Below the pieces are notes generated by a model. The model ran no database searches, was not told where the DNA came from, and saw nothing but the letters and a program-made list of their open reading frames with translations. From the NCBI GenBank assembly GCA_949878435.1, contig CATLAK010000006.1, forward strand, positions 1-64,000: a stretch of 64,000 nucleotides of DNA, in the 5' to 3' direction. Positions 1 to 8,243 of the stretch are shown here, one piece after another (within the stretch, counting starts at the first letter, position 1; each line of letters starts with the position of its first letter). The position numbers were made by a program, and so were the translations under genes. The stretch is from an uncultured Lachnospiraceae bacterium (GTDB taxonomy: Bacteria > Bacillota > Clostridia > Lachnospirales > Lachnospiraceae).

Positions 1-7
1 GTGCTTC

Positions 8-181
8 TTATTTGCCGCCCGCTCCGCAGGCAGAACCACAGGCTGCGGGTTTTTCTTCCGGCTTGTCGCCTGCCCCACAGGCAGAACCGCAGGCTGCAGG
101 CTTTTCTTCCGGCTTGTCACCTGCCCCGCAAGCGCTTCCTGCGATATTCTCGTTCCAGCCAGCTATGTTTGATAATGCCAT
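8..181 (-). CDS. ACGX-repeat RiPP precursor peptide
   Basis: This 57-residue peptide starts at an ATG preceded by AAGGAGG 9 bases upstream. After a short leader (MALSNIAGWNENIAGS) it carries five Ala-Cys-Gly-X units, with cysteines at about 18, 31, 35, 48 and 52. Two 17-residue blocks (ACGA, then GDKPEEKPA, then ACGS) are tandem duplicates, visible as a 51-bp DNA repeat. Peptides of this kind are known as ACGX-repeat peptides and are substrates of radical SAM/SPASM maturases that act on cysteine-rich ranthipeptide-like precursors. That partner would lie downstream, left of base 1, and cannot be seen. No signal peptide is present. I am confident of the gene and the repeat; the modification is inferred from the family. 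Confidence 0.85.
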   Translation of the reverse strand: MALSNIAGWNENIAGSACGAGDKPEEKPAACGSACGAGDKPEEKPAACGSACGAGGK

Positions 182-242
182 TTCTCTGTACCTCCTTTAT
201 TAGAATTGGTTTCATCCGGCACGATTGCCTTCTGTAATGTCC

Positions 243-309
243 ATTATACCGGCTGGCAGGAACCCTACAAGTACGCACTTTTGAGTAACCTAGGTTACTT
301 TTGGGTAAC
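243..309 (-). promoter_or_regulatory. Promoter and tandem HxlR-like operators of the ACGX peptide gene
   Basis: On the minus strand, TTGTAG (265-270) and TATAAT (243-248) are separated by 16 bases. Upstream lies GTTACCCAAAAGTAAC (294-309), an inverted repeat GTTAC-N6-GTAAC. A second, weaker copy in the same orientation lies at 274-289, sharing the TTTTG spacer, 20 bp away. The overlap of the two creates the perfect 14-bp palindrome GTAACCTAGGTTAC (285-298). GTTAC-N6-GTAAC resembles sites of HxlR-family winged-helix regulators; that assignment is inference. Confidence 0.55.
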
Positions 310-369
310 GATTGGATAAATACGCGGTTTTTTACTTGTTAAGCAAGTAAAAATTTATCCTTTATAACA

Positions 370-418
370 ATATATAAAAAGTGCCAAACAAGCCTAAGCA
401 CCGGCTTATTTGACACTT
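370..418 (-). terminator. Intrinsic terminator after the 250-aa unknown gene
   Basis: Minus-strand stem AGTGTCAAATAAGCC / GGCTTGTTTGGCACT around an 8-base loop, followed by a T run at 376-380. It separates the unknown gene from the peptide gene's promoter. Confidence 0.8.
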
Positions 419-457
419 ATATTATTATTCATATCTGTGTGAAAATGAATTCTATAT

Positions 458-1210
458 TTAAACTTTCAGAAATTGCTTAAACACGTCCTTCACCAATTGA
501 TTTATTGCCTTACCCCCATACTGCTCGTCAAACGCTTTTTTTGCCATTTTCATTTTCAAGTAAATATCCATCTTTTCATCCTTCCGCTCTGCGGCAGGCT
601 CAGGTTGATCTTCAAGCTGATGCTGTGTGTTCAAAATAGCTCTTTGGGCATATTCACCAGCTTTTATCCCATAATTTGCATACCCTTCTAATACATAGCT
701 GTAGAAATCAAACGCCTCATTTAAAGCCGCCAATTCCTCTTCCTGGGTCACTTGACGATAATCATTTTCGCACGAACCATCACCAGCTAATACCCAATAC
801 TCCCTCGTCCCTTGCTCATACCCCTTTTTAATCTCATCGTACATTTCGGCATAAACTTTTAAATTATTTTCCGCCAAATCTTCTAGCGATAGCTTACTCG
901 TCCCTTCAGTTGAATTTAATTTAAGCAGCCGCCTGTGAAACTCTGCTTCCATTCCATGCGCCGGATCTATTACTATTTTTTTATCAGAATATTTCCTTAA
1001 CTTATCTAAAGCCTCCAGATCATATTTTCCATCCTGCTGCCCTGTTTCCTGCAGACTCTTTTTGTAAGCTTCTTTTCCTTCATCAGAAAAGGAAACCTTC
1101 ACGGAAATATCGTCCTCTGCTTTGCTGAAAGAAGAAAATTGCGCATTCTTACCCTCAGCATTATTAAATACATTCGTATGCAGCAAATTGTTTTGTGTTG
1201 TGATTTTCAT
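458..1210 (-). CDS. Uncharacterised 250-aa protein
   Basis: I do not recognise this family. The product is hydrophilic and mostly helical by eye, with no signal peptide, membrane segment or paired cysteines. The first 30 residues are Asn/Ser-rich, then come charged helical stretches (motifs VSFSDEGKEAYKKS and DPAHGMEAEFHRR), a Tyr/Glu-rich middle and a basic C-terminus. The start ATG follows GGGGGAAAAACAGA. It ends 18 bp after the secreted-protein gene upstream and may share its transcript. A terminator follows. A cytoplasmic or type-III/flagellar-secreted role is possible but unsupported. Confidence 0.7.
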   Translation of the reverse strand: MKITTQNNLLHTNVFNNAEGKNAQFSSFSKAEDDISVKVSFSDEGKEAYKKSLQETGQQDGKYDLEALDKLRKYSDKKIVIDPAHGMEAEFHRRLLKLNSTEGTSKLSLEDLAENNLKVYAEMYDEIKKGYEQGTREYWVLAGDGSCENDYRQVTQEEELAALNEAFDFYSYVLEGYANYGIKAGEYAQRAILNTQHQLEDQPEPAAERKDEKMDIYLKMKMAKKAFDEQYGGKAINQLVKDVFKQFLKV

Positions 1211-1227
1211 TCTGTTTTTCCCCCTTA

Positions 1228-2705
1228 CTAATTTACAAAATCAAAATAATTATAGTTAAAAATCATCGTATACGGTTGAAAATAACTAATATAATTAGAG
1301 CCTTGTGCCCATTGATAAAAATAATTATACTCTGCAATATCTACCAGAACGCCATCATCAGGATCAATCTGTACAATCACATAGTCCGGTTGTTTCGATA
1401 ACGTATTTGCAGCATAAGCCCCCGTTCCCACACACGATATGTTATAAAAAGGTGTCTTATCTAAATTATAAAACATCAACTGTAAGAGCGGCTTACTCTC
1501 AACGACCTTGTTCGGGCGCGTGGAACCAATATATTCTACAACCTCTGGTCCCTGAATTTGTTCATGCCAGACTTGACAATATACATTATCGCCATCCGTC
1601 AGCGTGATATTATAATTCTGTGATCCATCAGCAGTATTAGACGAATAACTATACCGATAATCAATTTTTATACGATTTCCATTTACATAATAAGATGTTC
1701 CTGTATGGTTTGTTTGAAAAACCACCCCTGCTTCTTCGCATATTGCTCTTAAAGGTACCAGATTCTCACTCACAAATTCTCCAACTTTTTTGAAATTAAC
1801 AGTATATGTATCTGAAACTGAATACGCTTGTTCTGGACTATAAACTGCAAAACAATAGGTTCCCGGCTGAACTTTAATCAAAGTATCCTCAATAACTATC
1901 GCCGATGATTGGTCTCCCGATTTTCCAGCGTATACTAAGCTATATCCCTTCCCTGTCGAAATAGTATATCTTAGTATTGTTGGTTTTGTTACAGTAAATG
2001 AATAATAATCAACATCGTAAGGTGAATCAATCACTCCAATAACATTTTGACTCAGAGAAACTTCTGCTGCGGTATCAACAGAATCATTTACTTCATATTC
2101 AGAATCAATTGAACTTTCATAAAATGCAAAAGCAAATGCTCCCACTCCTTGATATCCTCTCACTGCAAATAAATAAGTGCCCGCATTCATCACATCTCTA
2201 AAGTATTCTGATGCGCCTAATTCTCCACTGTTACTCCCTCCAACCAGCTCCAATCCATGTGTTTCTTCATTTAAGAAAAAATATACAAATCAGCATCAAT
2301 ATTTTCTTCCATCTGCAGCAGTATACTTACTCTGCTATTTTTATCCAGAGAAAATGCATACCACCTCGCTTCCTCCTCTTCTTCAATTATTCCTTGCATA
2401 ACAGTATCATGAGACACTATATATGCATAATTGGGATCTGTGTTTGGAATAGAATCTCTTTCTTCACTATATGCACTAACCATTTCCTGCAACACATAGG
2501 ATTCGCCTGGATATACTTTTTCCGTTACATTTGCCGGCATTTCATAAATGCTCTTTGCTTCCATCTCTTCATCTGCATCTTCCACTATTTTGATGGAACC
2601 CTTTTCTTCTTCTGATATTGCTTTTGCGTCCGCTTCTATTTCCGCATTCAAAAATAATGCCAATATGCACCCTAAAAACATTCTTACAATTCTTTTTTTC
2701 TTCAT
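1228..2705 (-). pseudogene. Secreted PPC-like-domain protein, interrupted by a frameshift at a T tract
   Basis: Two reading frames together make one protein of about 490 residues. The first starts at ATG 2705 after GGGGAAGG, encodes a signal peptide (MKKKRIVRMFLGCILALF...) and ends at a TAA at 2271. The second continues, without its own good start, from about 2275 to 1228. The junction is a run of six T on the minus strand (2276-2281); one more T would join the frames as ...DLYIFFLNEETHGLELVGG. The second part has a module resembling bacterial pre-peptidase C-terminal (PPC) beta-sandwich domains (EYEVNDSVDTA... DVDYYSFTV), and the first part ends in the start of another (ARWYAFSLDKNSRV...DADLYIF). 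It may be a broken gene, a phase-variable gene or a sequencing error. The protein is probably extracellular. Confidence 0.7.
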
Positions 2706-2942
2706 TGTATCCTTCCCCTTTAAAACCATTTTTGAAAATTTAAATTCTATATCCCATTTCAACTGTAACTATTATACCTACTCCAATTACATTTTACCAG
2801 ATATTTATATGAGTGTCTTCCATCTATTGTTCCAATTCTATACCGCAATAGTTCATGGTGAAATTTATGTAAAATCGGCTATAATTAATCATCAATACGT
2901 ATATTCTTATAATCAAACACCTTCTTTTGATTATCTAAATTC

Positions 2943-4094
2943 CTAGTATCCGAGCACCTCCACCGCCTTCTTCATCTTCTCAATAATTCCCACCCCAAAC
3001 GGACAGTTCCCTTCGCATCTGCCGCATGCAATGCATTCCGACGCGTGGTGTTCCAATAGCTTATAGTGGTCTGCCACCGTCTCCGGCACCTGCCCCTGCG
3101 CCAGGCACAGATTCAGGTATTTATTGACATCCGCCACATTGATTCCCACGCTGCACGGCGCACAGTGTCCGCAGTACATGCAGTTGCCTTTGAATATAAA
3201 TTTATCCATCTGTGACAGAACCAGGGAATAGTCTTTTTCTTCCTTGGAAGCATCATAGTAGGACACTGCCTTCTCGATTTCGCTCTCGCTATGGCATCCC
3301 GCCATAACAGATACTACGCCGGGTCTGGTCAGGCAATATTCAATGCACTGATATTCGTTAAATGCCACGCCAAAAGGAGACAGTTCCGCATTCAGCATGT
3401 CGCCTCCGCCGAACACCTTCATAACATCGATTGCCACATCCTCCCTTGCACACAGTTCATACAGCGCCTTTCTGTCCGGGTTCATTCCTGCAAAGCCCTT
3501 CTGATAACTTGCCGGATCAAATAAGGCATTGCAGTCCTCACTTGGCGGCTGCATGTCATAAGCAGCATTCACGGAAAACATCAGTACATCGATAAGACCT
3601 GTTTCCACTGCCTTTCTTGCAATCACCGGATTATGGGAGCTAAGCCCGATGGCATGAATCTTCCCCTCTGCTTTCAGTTCCTTGCAGTACGCTATAACAT
3701 CCCCATGAAAAACTTCTTCAAAATCGCTCTCTCCGTCCACATAGTGAATCATTCCAATATCAAGGTAATCTGTTCCAAGCCGCCTTAGCTGATCCTCAAA
3801 CGCCTCCCTTGCCTTCTTCACGTCTCTGGTGCGGAGATATTGCCCGTCTTCCCACACAGCGCAGATATGCCCCTGCAGCACAAGTTCCTGCCTTCTTCCC
3901 TTCATTGCTGCGCCCAGATGGTCACGGAAGAGCGGATTCGGCGTATACATATCAATAAAATTAATGCCCAGGGACAATGCCTTATCCAGCATCCCCCTAA
4001 ATTCTTCTGCTGTCTTGTCTATAAATCCCTCGCATCCCAGCGCAATCTCACTCACCTTTAAATTGCCGCATCTTTTCAATTCTCTGTATTTCAT
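2943..4094 (-). CDS. Aldo/keto reductase-like protein with C-terminal 2[4Fe-4S] ferredoxin domain
   Basis: 383 residues. Residues 1-290 form an AKR-type TIM barrel (NFIDMY at 46-50, GMIHYVD at 114-120, GLSSHN at 150-155). Residues 300-375 carry two ferredoxin motifs, CMYCGHCAPC (C305, 308, 311, 314) and CIACGRCEGNCPFG (C354, 357, 360, 364). Family members are treated as NAD(P)H-linked reductases able to pass electrons through Fe-S clusters. Asp48 and His117 match the usual AKR tetrad, but Tyr sits 2 residues after the Asp instead of 5, and the expected Lys position reads LQGHI, so chemistry may differ. It is the last gene of the lar run, 27 bp after larE, which suggests a 2-hydroxy-acid or related substrate (inference). 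Confidence 0.85.
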   Translation of the reverse strand: MKYRELKRCGNLKVSEIALGCEGFIDKTAEEFRGMLDKALSLGINFIDMYTPNPLFRDHLGAAMKGRRQELVLQGHICAVWEDGQYLRTRDVKKAREAFEDQLRRLGTDYLDIGMIHYVDGESDFEEVFHGDVIAYCKELKAEGKIHAIGLSSHNPVIARKAVETGLIDVLMFSVNAAYDMQPPSEDCNALFDPASYQKGFAGMNPDRKALYELCAREDVAIDVMKVFGGGDMLNAELSPFGVAFNEYQCIEYCLTRPGVVSVMAGCHSESEIEKAVSYYDASKEEKDYSLVLSQMDKFIFKGNCMYCGHCAPCSVGINVADVNKYLNLCLAQGQVPETVADHYKLLEHHASECIACGRCEGNCPFGVGIIEKMKKAVEVLGY

Positions 4095-4121
4095 AATGAT
4101 ACCTTCCTTTCCATCCTTTTT

Positions 4122-4979
4122 TTACTCATTATCTTTCCTGCTGCAGTTTTCCGCAATTTCGCTATTGATATTTACATCCATGCTGCCAGAGCGGAACCCC
4201 TCAAGGTCCAATGTTATGTAAACAAATCCAAGTACTTTAAAATACCTGATAATTTCTTCCCTATTCGCCAAAAAATCAGGAAATGAATCTGCATCAATCT
4301 CAATTCTTGCAATCCCGCCGTGTACCCTTATTCTAACATTATGTAAACCAAACGTTTTTAAAAAAGCCTCGCCTTTCTCCACCTGTTCCATTTTTTCATA
4401 GGTAAGCTCTGTCCCATAAGGGAACCGCGTGGCAAGGCAGGGGGTGGATGGTTTAGAAGCGGCAGCAAGACCATACTCGCCAGCCATTTTCCTCACCTCC
4501 GCCTTTGTCATGCCATCTTCCGCCAAAGGGCTGATAATCTGCAGTTCTCTAAGTGCCTGTATGCCCGGACGGTACACGTGAAGATCGTCTTCATTGGTTC
4601 CCTCCAAAATCACGTTTATGCCAAGTTCTGCTGCCCGCTCCTTCATCTTAAGGAACAGATACTTTTTGCACAAATAACAGCGGTTCACCGGGTTATTCAT
4701 GATTCCTGCTTCCTTAAGTTCATCCACGGCAATCACAATGTGAACCGCCCCGATTTCATCACATACTCTTTTTGCCTCTTCAATTTCCCCTCCCGGGTGC
4801 AGGTGGGTCTGCATAGTCAACGCATAAACCTTTCTGCCGGTCTTATCCGCCGCCATACACGCCAGCTTTAAAAGCAGACAGCTGTCAACGCCTCCCGAAA
4901 AAGCCACTGCCACATCCTGCTTGGCATATTGGACCATATGATGAATCAGCCTTCCTCTTTTTGCTGCATACTCCTCCAT
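4122..4979 (-). CDS. larE: LarE, sulfur transferase for nickel-pincer nucleotide synthesis
   Basis: 285 residues, PP-loop ATP pyrophosphatase fold with SGGVDS at 28-33. LarE adenylylates the carboxylates of the LarB product P2CMN and inserts sulfur to make the dithio pincer that later binds nickel. The sulfur-donating cysteine region is PSTPCLATR (C181). A second pair, RCYLCK (C101, C104), gives a CX2C...C arrangement like that described for [4Fe-4S]-dependent LarE proteins, as opposed to the sacrificial single-cysteine type. The start lies inside the 3' end of larC (34-bp overlap), indicating translational coupling. Length is normal for the family. Confidence 0.93.
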   Translation of the reverse strand: MEEYAAKRGRLIHHMVQYAKQDVAVAFSGGVDSCLLLKLACMAADKTGRKVYALTMQTHLHPGGEIEEAKRVCDEIGAVHIVIAVDELKEAGIMNNPVNRCYLCKKYLFLKMKERAAELGINVILEGTNEDDLHVYRPGIQALRELQIISPLAEDGMTKAEVRKMAGEYGLAAASKPSTPCLATRFPYGTELTYEKMEQVEKGEAFLKTFGLHNVRIRVHGGIARIEIDADSFPDFLANREEIIRYFKVLGFVYITLDLEGFRSGSMDVNINSEIAENCSRKDNE

Positions 4980-6226
4980 ATTACCTCCTGCAAAGGCATT
5001 CCTTTTTTCTTTGCCACCCTGACCGCACTCTCATACTCCGGATAGAGCCTCACCCTGCCATCCGGCAAAATGCATTTTTTTACTTTTACCTTCTCTTCCC
5101 CAAGTGTGATTTCCGTATGTTCTCTTGCTAAAACCGTGCGCTCCATCTTAATTCTTCGTATTCCTATGGTGGTAGTCTCTTCAAAAAGAATCTGCTCTAG
5201 TTCCTTTACCTTCTCTTCATCACAGATGACGGTAAGCAGATATGCAGGACGGTTCTTCTTCATATACACAGGCGTAAAATGGACGTCCCTTGCCCCGGCA
5301 TCCATCAGCCTGTCCATCACATACCCAAGCACTTCCCCGGTGCAATCGTCAATATTGGTCTCCAGCTTGTAAATGCAATCCTGTGCGGCGGCTTCTCCTG
5401 CCTGCTTCCTGTTCTTGTACGTTGCTTTTTCTTCAATCAGCATTGCCCGGAGGAGGCTTGGTCTTTCATAATTCCGCTTTCCCGCCCCCATTCCGATTTT
5501 GGAGACGGTAAATTCCGCAGGCAATTCCGATGTGGTTCTGATCGCCGCAGCAATTGCCGCTCCTGTGGGGGTTACAAGTTCCCCCTCCACTTCCGTCATT
5601 CTGACTGGAAGCCGATAAGCCTCCACAATATTCATCACTGCAGGAACAGGCACCGGCAGAACGCCATGCTGGCATCTCACCGTCCCCTTCCCCTCACACA
5701 CAAAAGGCACCGCTACTTCCGTGATGCCCAGGTTATCCAGACATACTGCCGCCGCAACGATATCTACAATGGAGTCCACCGCCCCTACTTCGTGGAAATG
5801 CACCTGATCTATGGGCACACCATGAGCTTTTGCCTCCGCCTGTGCCAGTATACGGAAAATTTTTTCAGCCGTCTTCTTTGCTTCTGCGCTGATTTCAGCT
5901 CCTTCAATGATTTTAAGTATCTCCGGCAGCCCTCTATGCTCATGTGTATGCACATGAACATCATGATGATGTCCGTGACCGTGCCCATGCAGATACTCCA
6001 TGTCATGATCATGATTCTCGTGCTGTGCATCCAGTTTTACGCCAAAATCACACGCATCCAGCCCTGCCTTTTTCACCCTGCTGATTTCAATTTCAAACCC
6101 ATGCACAGGAAGACTTGCAAGCGCTCTTTTAAGCACACCGGCATCCGCCCCCAAGTCCAGCAACGCTGCCACCGTCATATCCCCGCTAATTCCTGAATAG
6201 CATTCCAAATATAAAATCCTGCCCAT
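4946..6226 (-). CDS. larC: LarC, nickel insertase of the nickel-pincer cofactor pathway
   Basis: 426 residues from ATG 6226. GGAGG lies 5 bases upstream, so the TTG four codons earlier is part of the ribosome site, not the start. The N-terminal signature YLECYSGISGDM and the His-rich stretch at about 70-97 (HENHDHD...HGHGHGHHHD...HTHEH) fit nickel binding. LarC is a CTP-dependent nickel-inserting cyclometallase. In Lactobacillus plantarum it is made from two frames by ribosomal frameshifting; here it is one uninterrupted frame, with the LarC2-like half beginning near DCIYKLETNIDD. It follows larB by 29 bp. Confidence 0.93.
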   Translation of the reverse strand: MGRILYLECYSGISGDMTVAALLDLGADAGVLKRALASLPVHGFEIEISRVKKAGLDACDFGVKLDAQHENHDHDMEYLHGHGHGHHHDVHVHTHEHRGLPEILKIIEGAEISAEAKKTAEKIFRILAQAEAKAHGVPIDQVHFHEVGAVDSIVDIVAAAVCLDNLGITEVAVPFVCEGKGTVRCQHGVLPVPVPAVMNIVEAYRLPVRMTEVEGELVTPTGAAIAAAIRTTSELPAEFTVSKIGMGAGKRNYERPSLLRAMLIEEKATYKNRKQAGEAAAQDCIYKLETNIDDCTGEVLGYVMDRLMDAGARDVHFTPVYMKKNRPAYLLTVICDEEKVKELEQILFEETTTIGIRRIKMERTVLAREHTEITLGEEKVKVKKCILPDGRVRLYPEYESAVRVAKKKGMPLQEVIWRSMQQKEEG

Positions 6227-6255
6227 CCTTACCTCCAAAACAATTTATCAAATAT

Positions 6256-7017
6256 TCACGCTTCCTGATCCCCGCCTCTGCATCCAAGCCGGTTAATCTG
6301 CGTTGCGATATATCCCGCCCCATAACCATTGTCAATATTGACCACCGCGATTCCGTTTGCACAGGAATTGATCATGGTGAGCAGTGCCGAGAGCCCGTGC
6401 ATGCTTGCCCCATAGCCCACAGAGGTAGGCACGGCAATCACCGGTCTGCTGACCAGACCGCCCAATACGCTTGCCAGTGCGCCTTCCATTCCTGCCACTG
6501 CCACCACACAGTTTGCCTCCTGTATCACGTCAAGGCGGGAAAGCAGCCTATGCAGACCGCTCACCCCCACATCATAGATCCGTTCAACAAAGGAACCGAA
6601 GTACTCCGCTGTCTGCGCCGCCTCCTCCGCCACCGGGATATCCGCCGTGCCGGCAGTGCAGACCGCAATCTTTCCGCACCGTCTCTTCCCTTCCTTCTCC
6701 ACTTTTAAAATCCGGGATACTTTATCATATGTCACTTGGGGAAGAACCTCCCTCACCAGTTCGTACTGCCGCATCTGTGCCCTGGTCCCGAAGACTTCTC
6801 CGGTTTCCTCAAACAGCCGCTTATAAATGGAGAGTAGATAGGCATCCGGTTTACCGCTGCAGTAAACCACTTCCGGAAATCCCGATCGGATTTCCCTGTG
6901 GGTATCCAGCTTCGCATACCCCAATTCCTCAAAGGGCTGTTTTCGGAAATATTTCTCCGCTTCCTCCACCGTCATGCTCCCCGTCTTCACCTGCTCCAAT
7001 ATTTCTCTTGCTTCCAC
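6256..7017 (-). CDS. larB: LarB, carboxylase/hydrolase of nicotinic acid adenine dinucleotide
   Basis: 253 residues, related in its C-terminal half to PurE (AIR carboxylase): VCTAGTADIPVAEEAA, VAGMEGALASVLGGL, VPTSVGYGAS. LarB carboxylates the pyridinium of NaAD and hydrolyses the phosphoanhydride, giving P2CMN for LarE. Start is GTG at 7017 with GGAG about 10 bases upstream. First gene of the larB-larC-larE-AKR run; the ilvE terminator lies just upstream, so transcription probably starts in the interval 7018-7100. The lactate racemase gene larA is not in this window. Confidence 0.92.
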   Translation of the reverse strand: MEAREILEQVKTGSMTVEEAEKYFRKQPFEELGYAKLDTHREIRSGFPEVVYCSGKPDAYLLSIYKRLFEETGEVFGTRAQMRQYELVREVLPQVTYDKVSRILKVEKEGKRRCGKIAVCTAGTADIPVAEEAAQTAEYFGSFVERIYDVGVSGLHRLLSRLDVIQEANCVVAVAGMEGALASVLGGLVSRPVIAVPTSVGYGASMHGLSALLTMINSCANGIAVVNIDNGYGAGYIATQINRLGCRGGDQEA

Positions 7018-7092
7018 CCGAACTCTTCTCCATTCTACAAATTAGTCAAACCCGTGCCTGTATGCTTTCACCTACGGCAAAATTTATTATGA

Positions 7093-7129
7093 GAAAAATA
7101 AGGCATTCAAACTTGCAAGCTTGAATACC
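7093..7129 (-). terminator. Intrinsic terminator after ilvE
   Basis: Minus-strand GGTATTCAAGCTTGCAAGTTTGAATGCC stem (7102-7129; ATTCAA-CTTG / CAAG-TTGAAT) followed by TTATTTTTC. It insulates ilvE from the lar operon. Confidence 0.8.
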
Positions 7130-7162
7130 CTATTATTACTAAACATCAATACGCCTGATCTG

Positions 7163-8188
7163 CTATTGAACTTCTACGATCCATCCCTCAGGCGCTTTGA
7201 TCGTGCCCATCTGAATGCCGGTAAGCGTTTCGTACAGTTTCTTAGTGACAGGTCCCATTTCCGCCATTCCGCTGGGGAAGCAGATTTCCTTCCCGTGATC
7301 CACCACCTTGCCTACCGGTGAAATGACTGCCGCCGTACCGCACAGTCCGCATTCGGCAAAATCCTTCAGCTCATCTAAGTAAACCTCTCTCTCCTCTGCC
7401 TCCAGTCCTAAATATTCTCTGGCAACCTGCATCAGAGAACGCCTTGTGATAGAAGGGAGGATACTGTCTGACTTAGGTGTTACCACCTTTCCGTCCTTGG
7501 TTACGAACAGGAAGTTTGCTCCGCCTGTCTCCTCTACCTTGGTCCTGGTACCTGCATCGAGATACATATTCTCATCATACCCCTGCTTGTGTGCATCCAC
7601 GATTGCATGCAGGCTCATCGCATAGTTGAGTCCTGCCTTGATATGACCGGTTCCGCACGGAGCCGCACGGTCAAAATCACTGACACGGATGGTCAGAGGC
7701 TTAACGCCGCCCTTGAAATAAGGTCCCACCGGTGTGGTAAACACTCTGAACTGATATTCGTCCGCCGGCTTTACACCGATAACCGCATTGCTGCCGAACA
7801 TATAGGGGCGCACATACAAAGTTGCACCGCTGCCATAAGGAGGCACATAAGCTTCATTTGCCTTAATCGTCTTAAGTACGGCTTCCACGAACCGCTCTTT
7901 CGGAAAAACCGGCATTTCAAGACGCCTTGCGCTCTGCTCCATTCTCTCTGCATTTAAATCAGGGCGGAAAGTAACGATGCGTCCGTCCGCTGTGGTATAA
8001 GCCTTCATGCCTTCAAAAATCGTCTGCGCATACTGCAGGACGCCTGCACATTCGCTGATGACCACATTTGCATCCTGTGTCAATGTGCCATCGTCCCATG
8101 CACCATTCTTATAATCAGATACGAATCTGTAATCTGTCTGAATATAACCAAATCCCAGATTTGCCCAATCGATATTCTTCTTTTCCAT
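7163..8188 (-). CDS. ilvE: Branched-chain amino-acid aminotransferase
   Basis: 341 residues, fold-type IV PLP enzyme that interconverts Leu, Ile and Val with their 2-oxo acids using 2-oxoglutarate/Glu. Visible marks are FEGMKAY near 60, YVRP, GTGHIKAGLNYA with the PLP lysine near 200, EETGGANFLF, and a C-terminal GTAAVISPVG loop. The length fits the eukaryotic-like IlvE/BcaT II branch. The ATG follows GGGAGCGC. It stands alone between folA and a terminator. A possible promoter (TTGACT...TATAAT-like) overlaps the end of folA at about 8222-8248, with non-ideal spacing. Confidence 0.95.
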   Translation of the reverse strand: MEKKNIDWANLGFGYIQTDYRFVSDYKNGAWDDGTLTQDANVVISECAGVLQYAQTIFEGMKAYTTADGRIVTFRPDLNAERMEQSARRLEMPVFPKERFVEAVLKTIKANEAYVPPYGSGATLYVRPYMFGSNAVIGVKPADEYQFRVFTTPVGPYFKGGVKPLTIRVSDFDRAAPCGTGHIKAGLNYAMSLHAIVDAHKQGYDENMYLDAGTRTKVEETGGANFLFVTKDGKVVTPKSDSILPSITRRSLMQVAREYLGLEAEEREVYLDELKDFAECGLCGTAAVISPVGKVVDHGKEICFPSGMAEMGPVTKKLYETLTGIQMGTIKAPEGWIVEVQ

Positions 8189-8243
8189 AATACTGCGCTC
8201 CCTCTTAAGTTTCTTTTTATTATTATACTTTTTGCGTTAAAAG

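Noticed and set aside
5279-6196. 305-aa plus-strand frame opposite larC
   Set aside because: No ribosome site or recognisable domain; larC on the other strand is intact and conserved.
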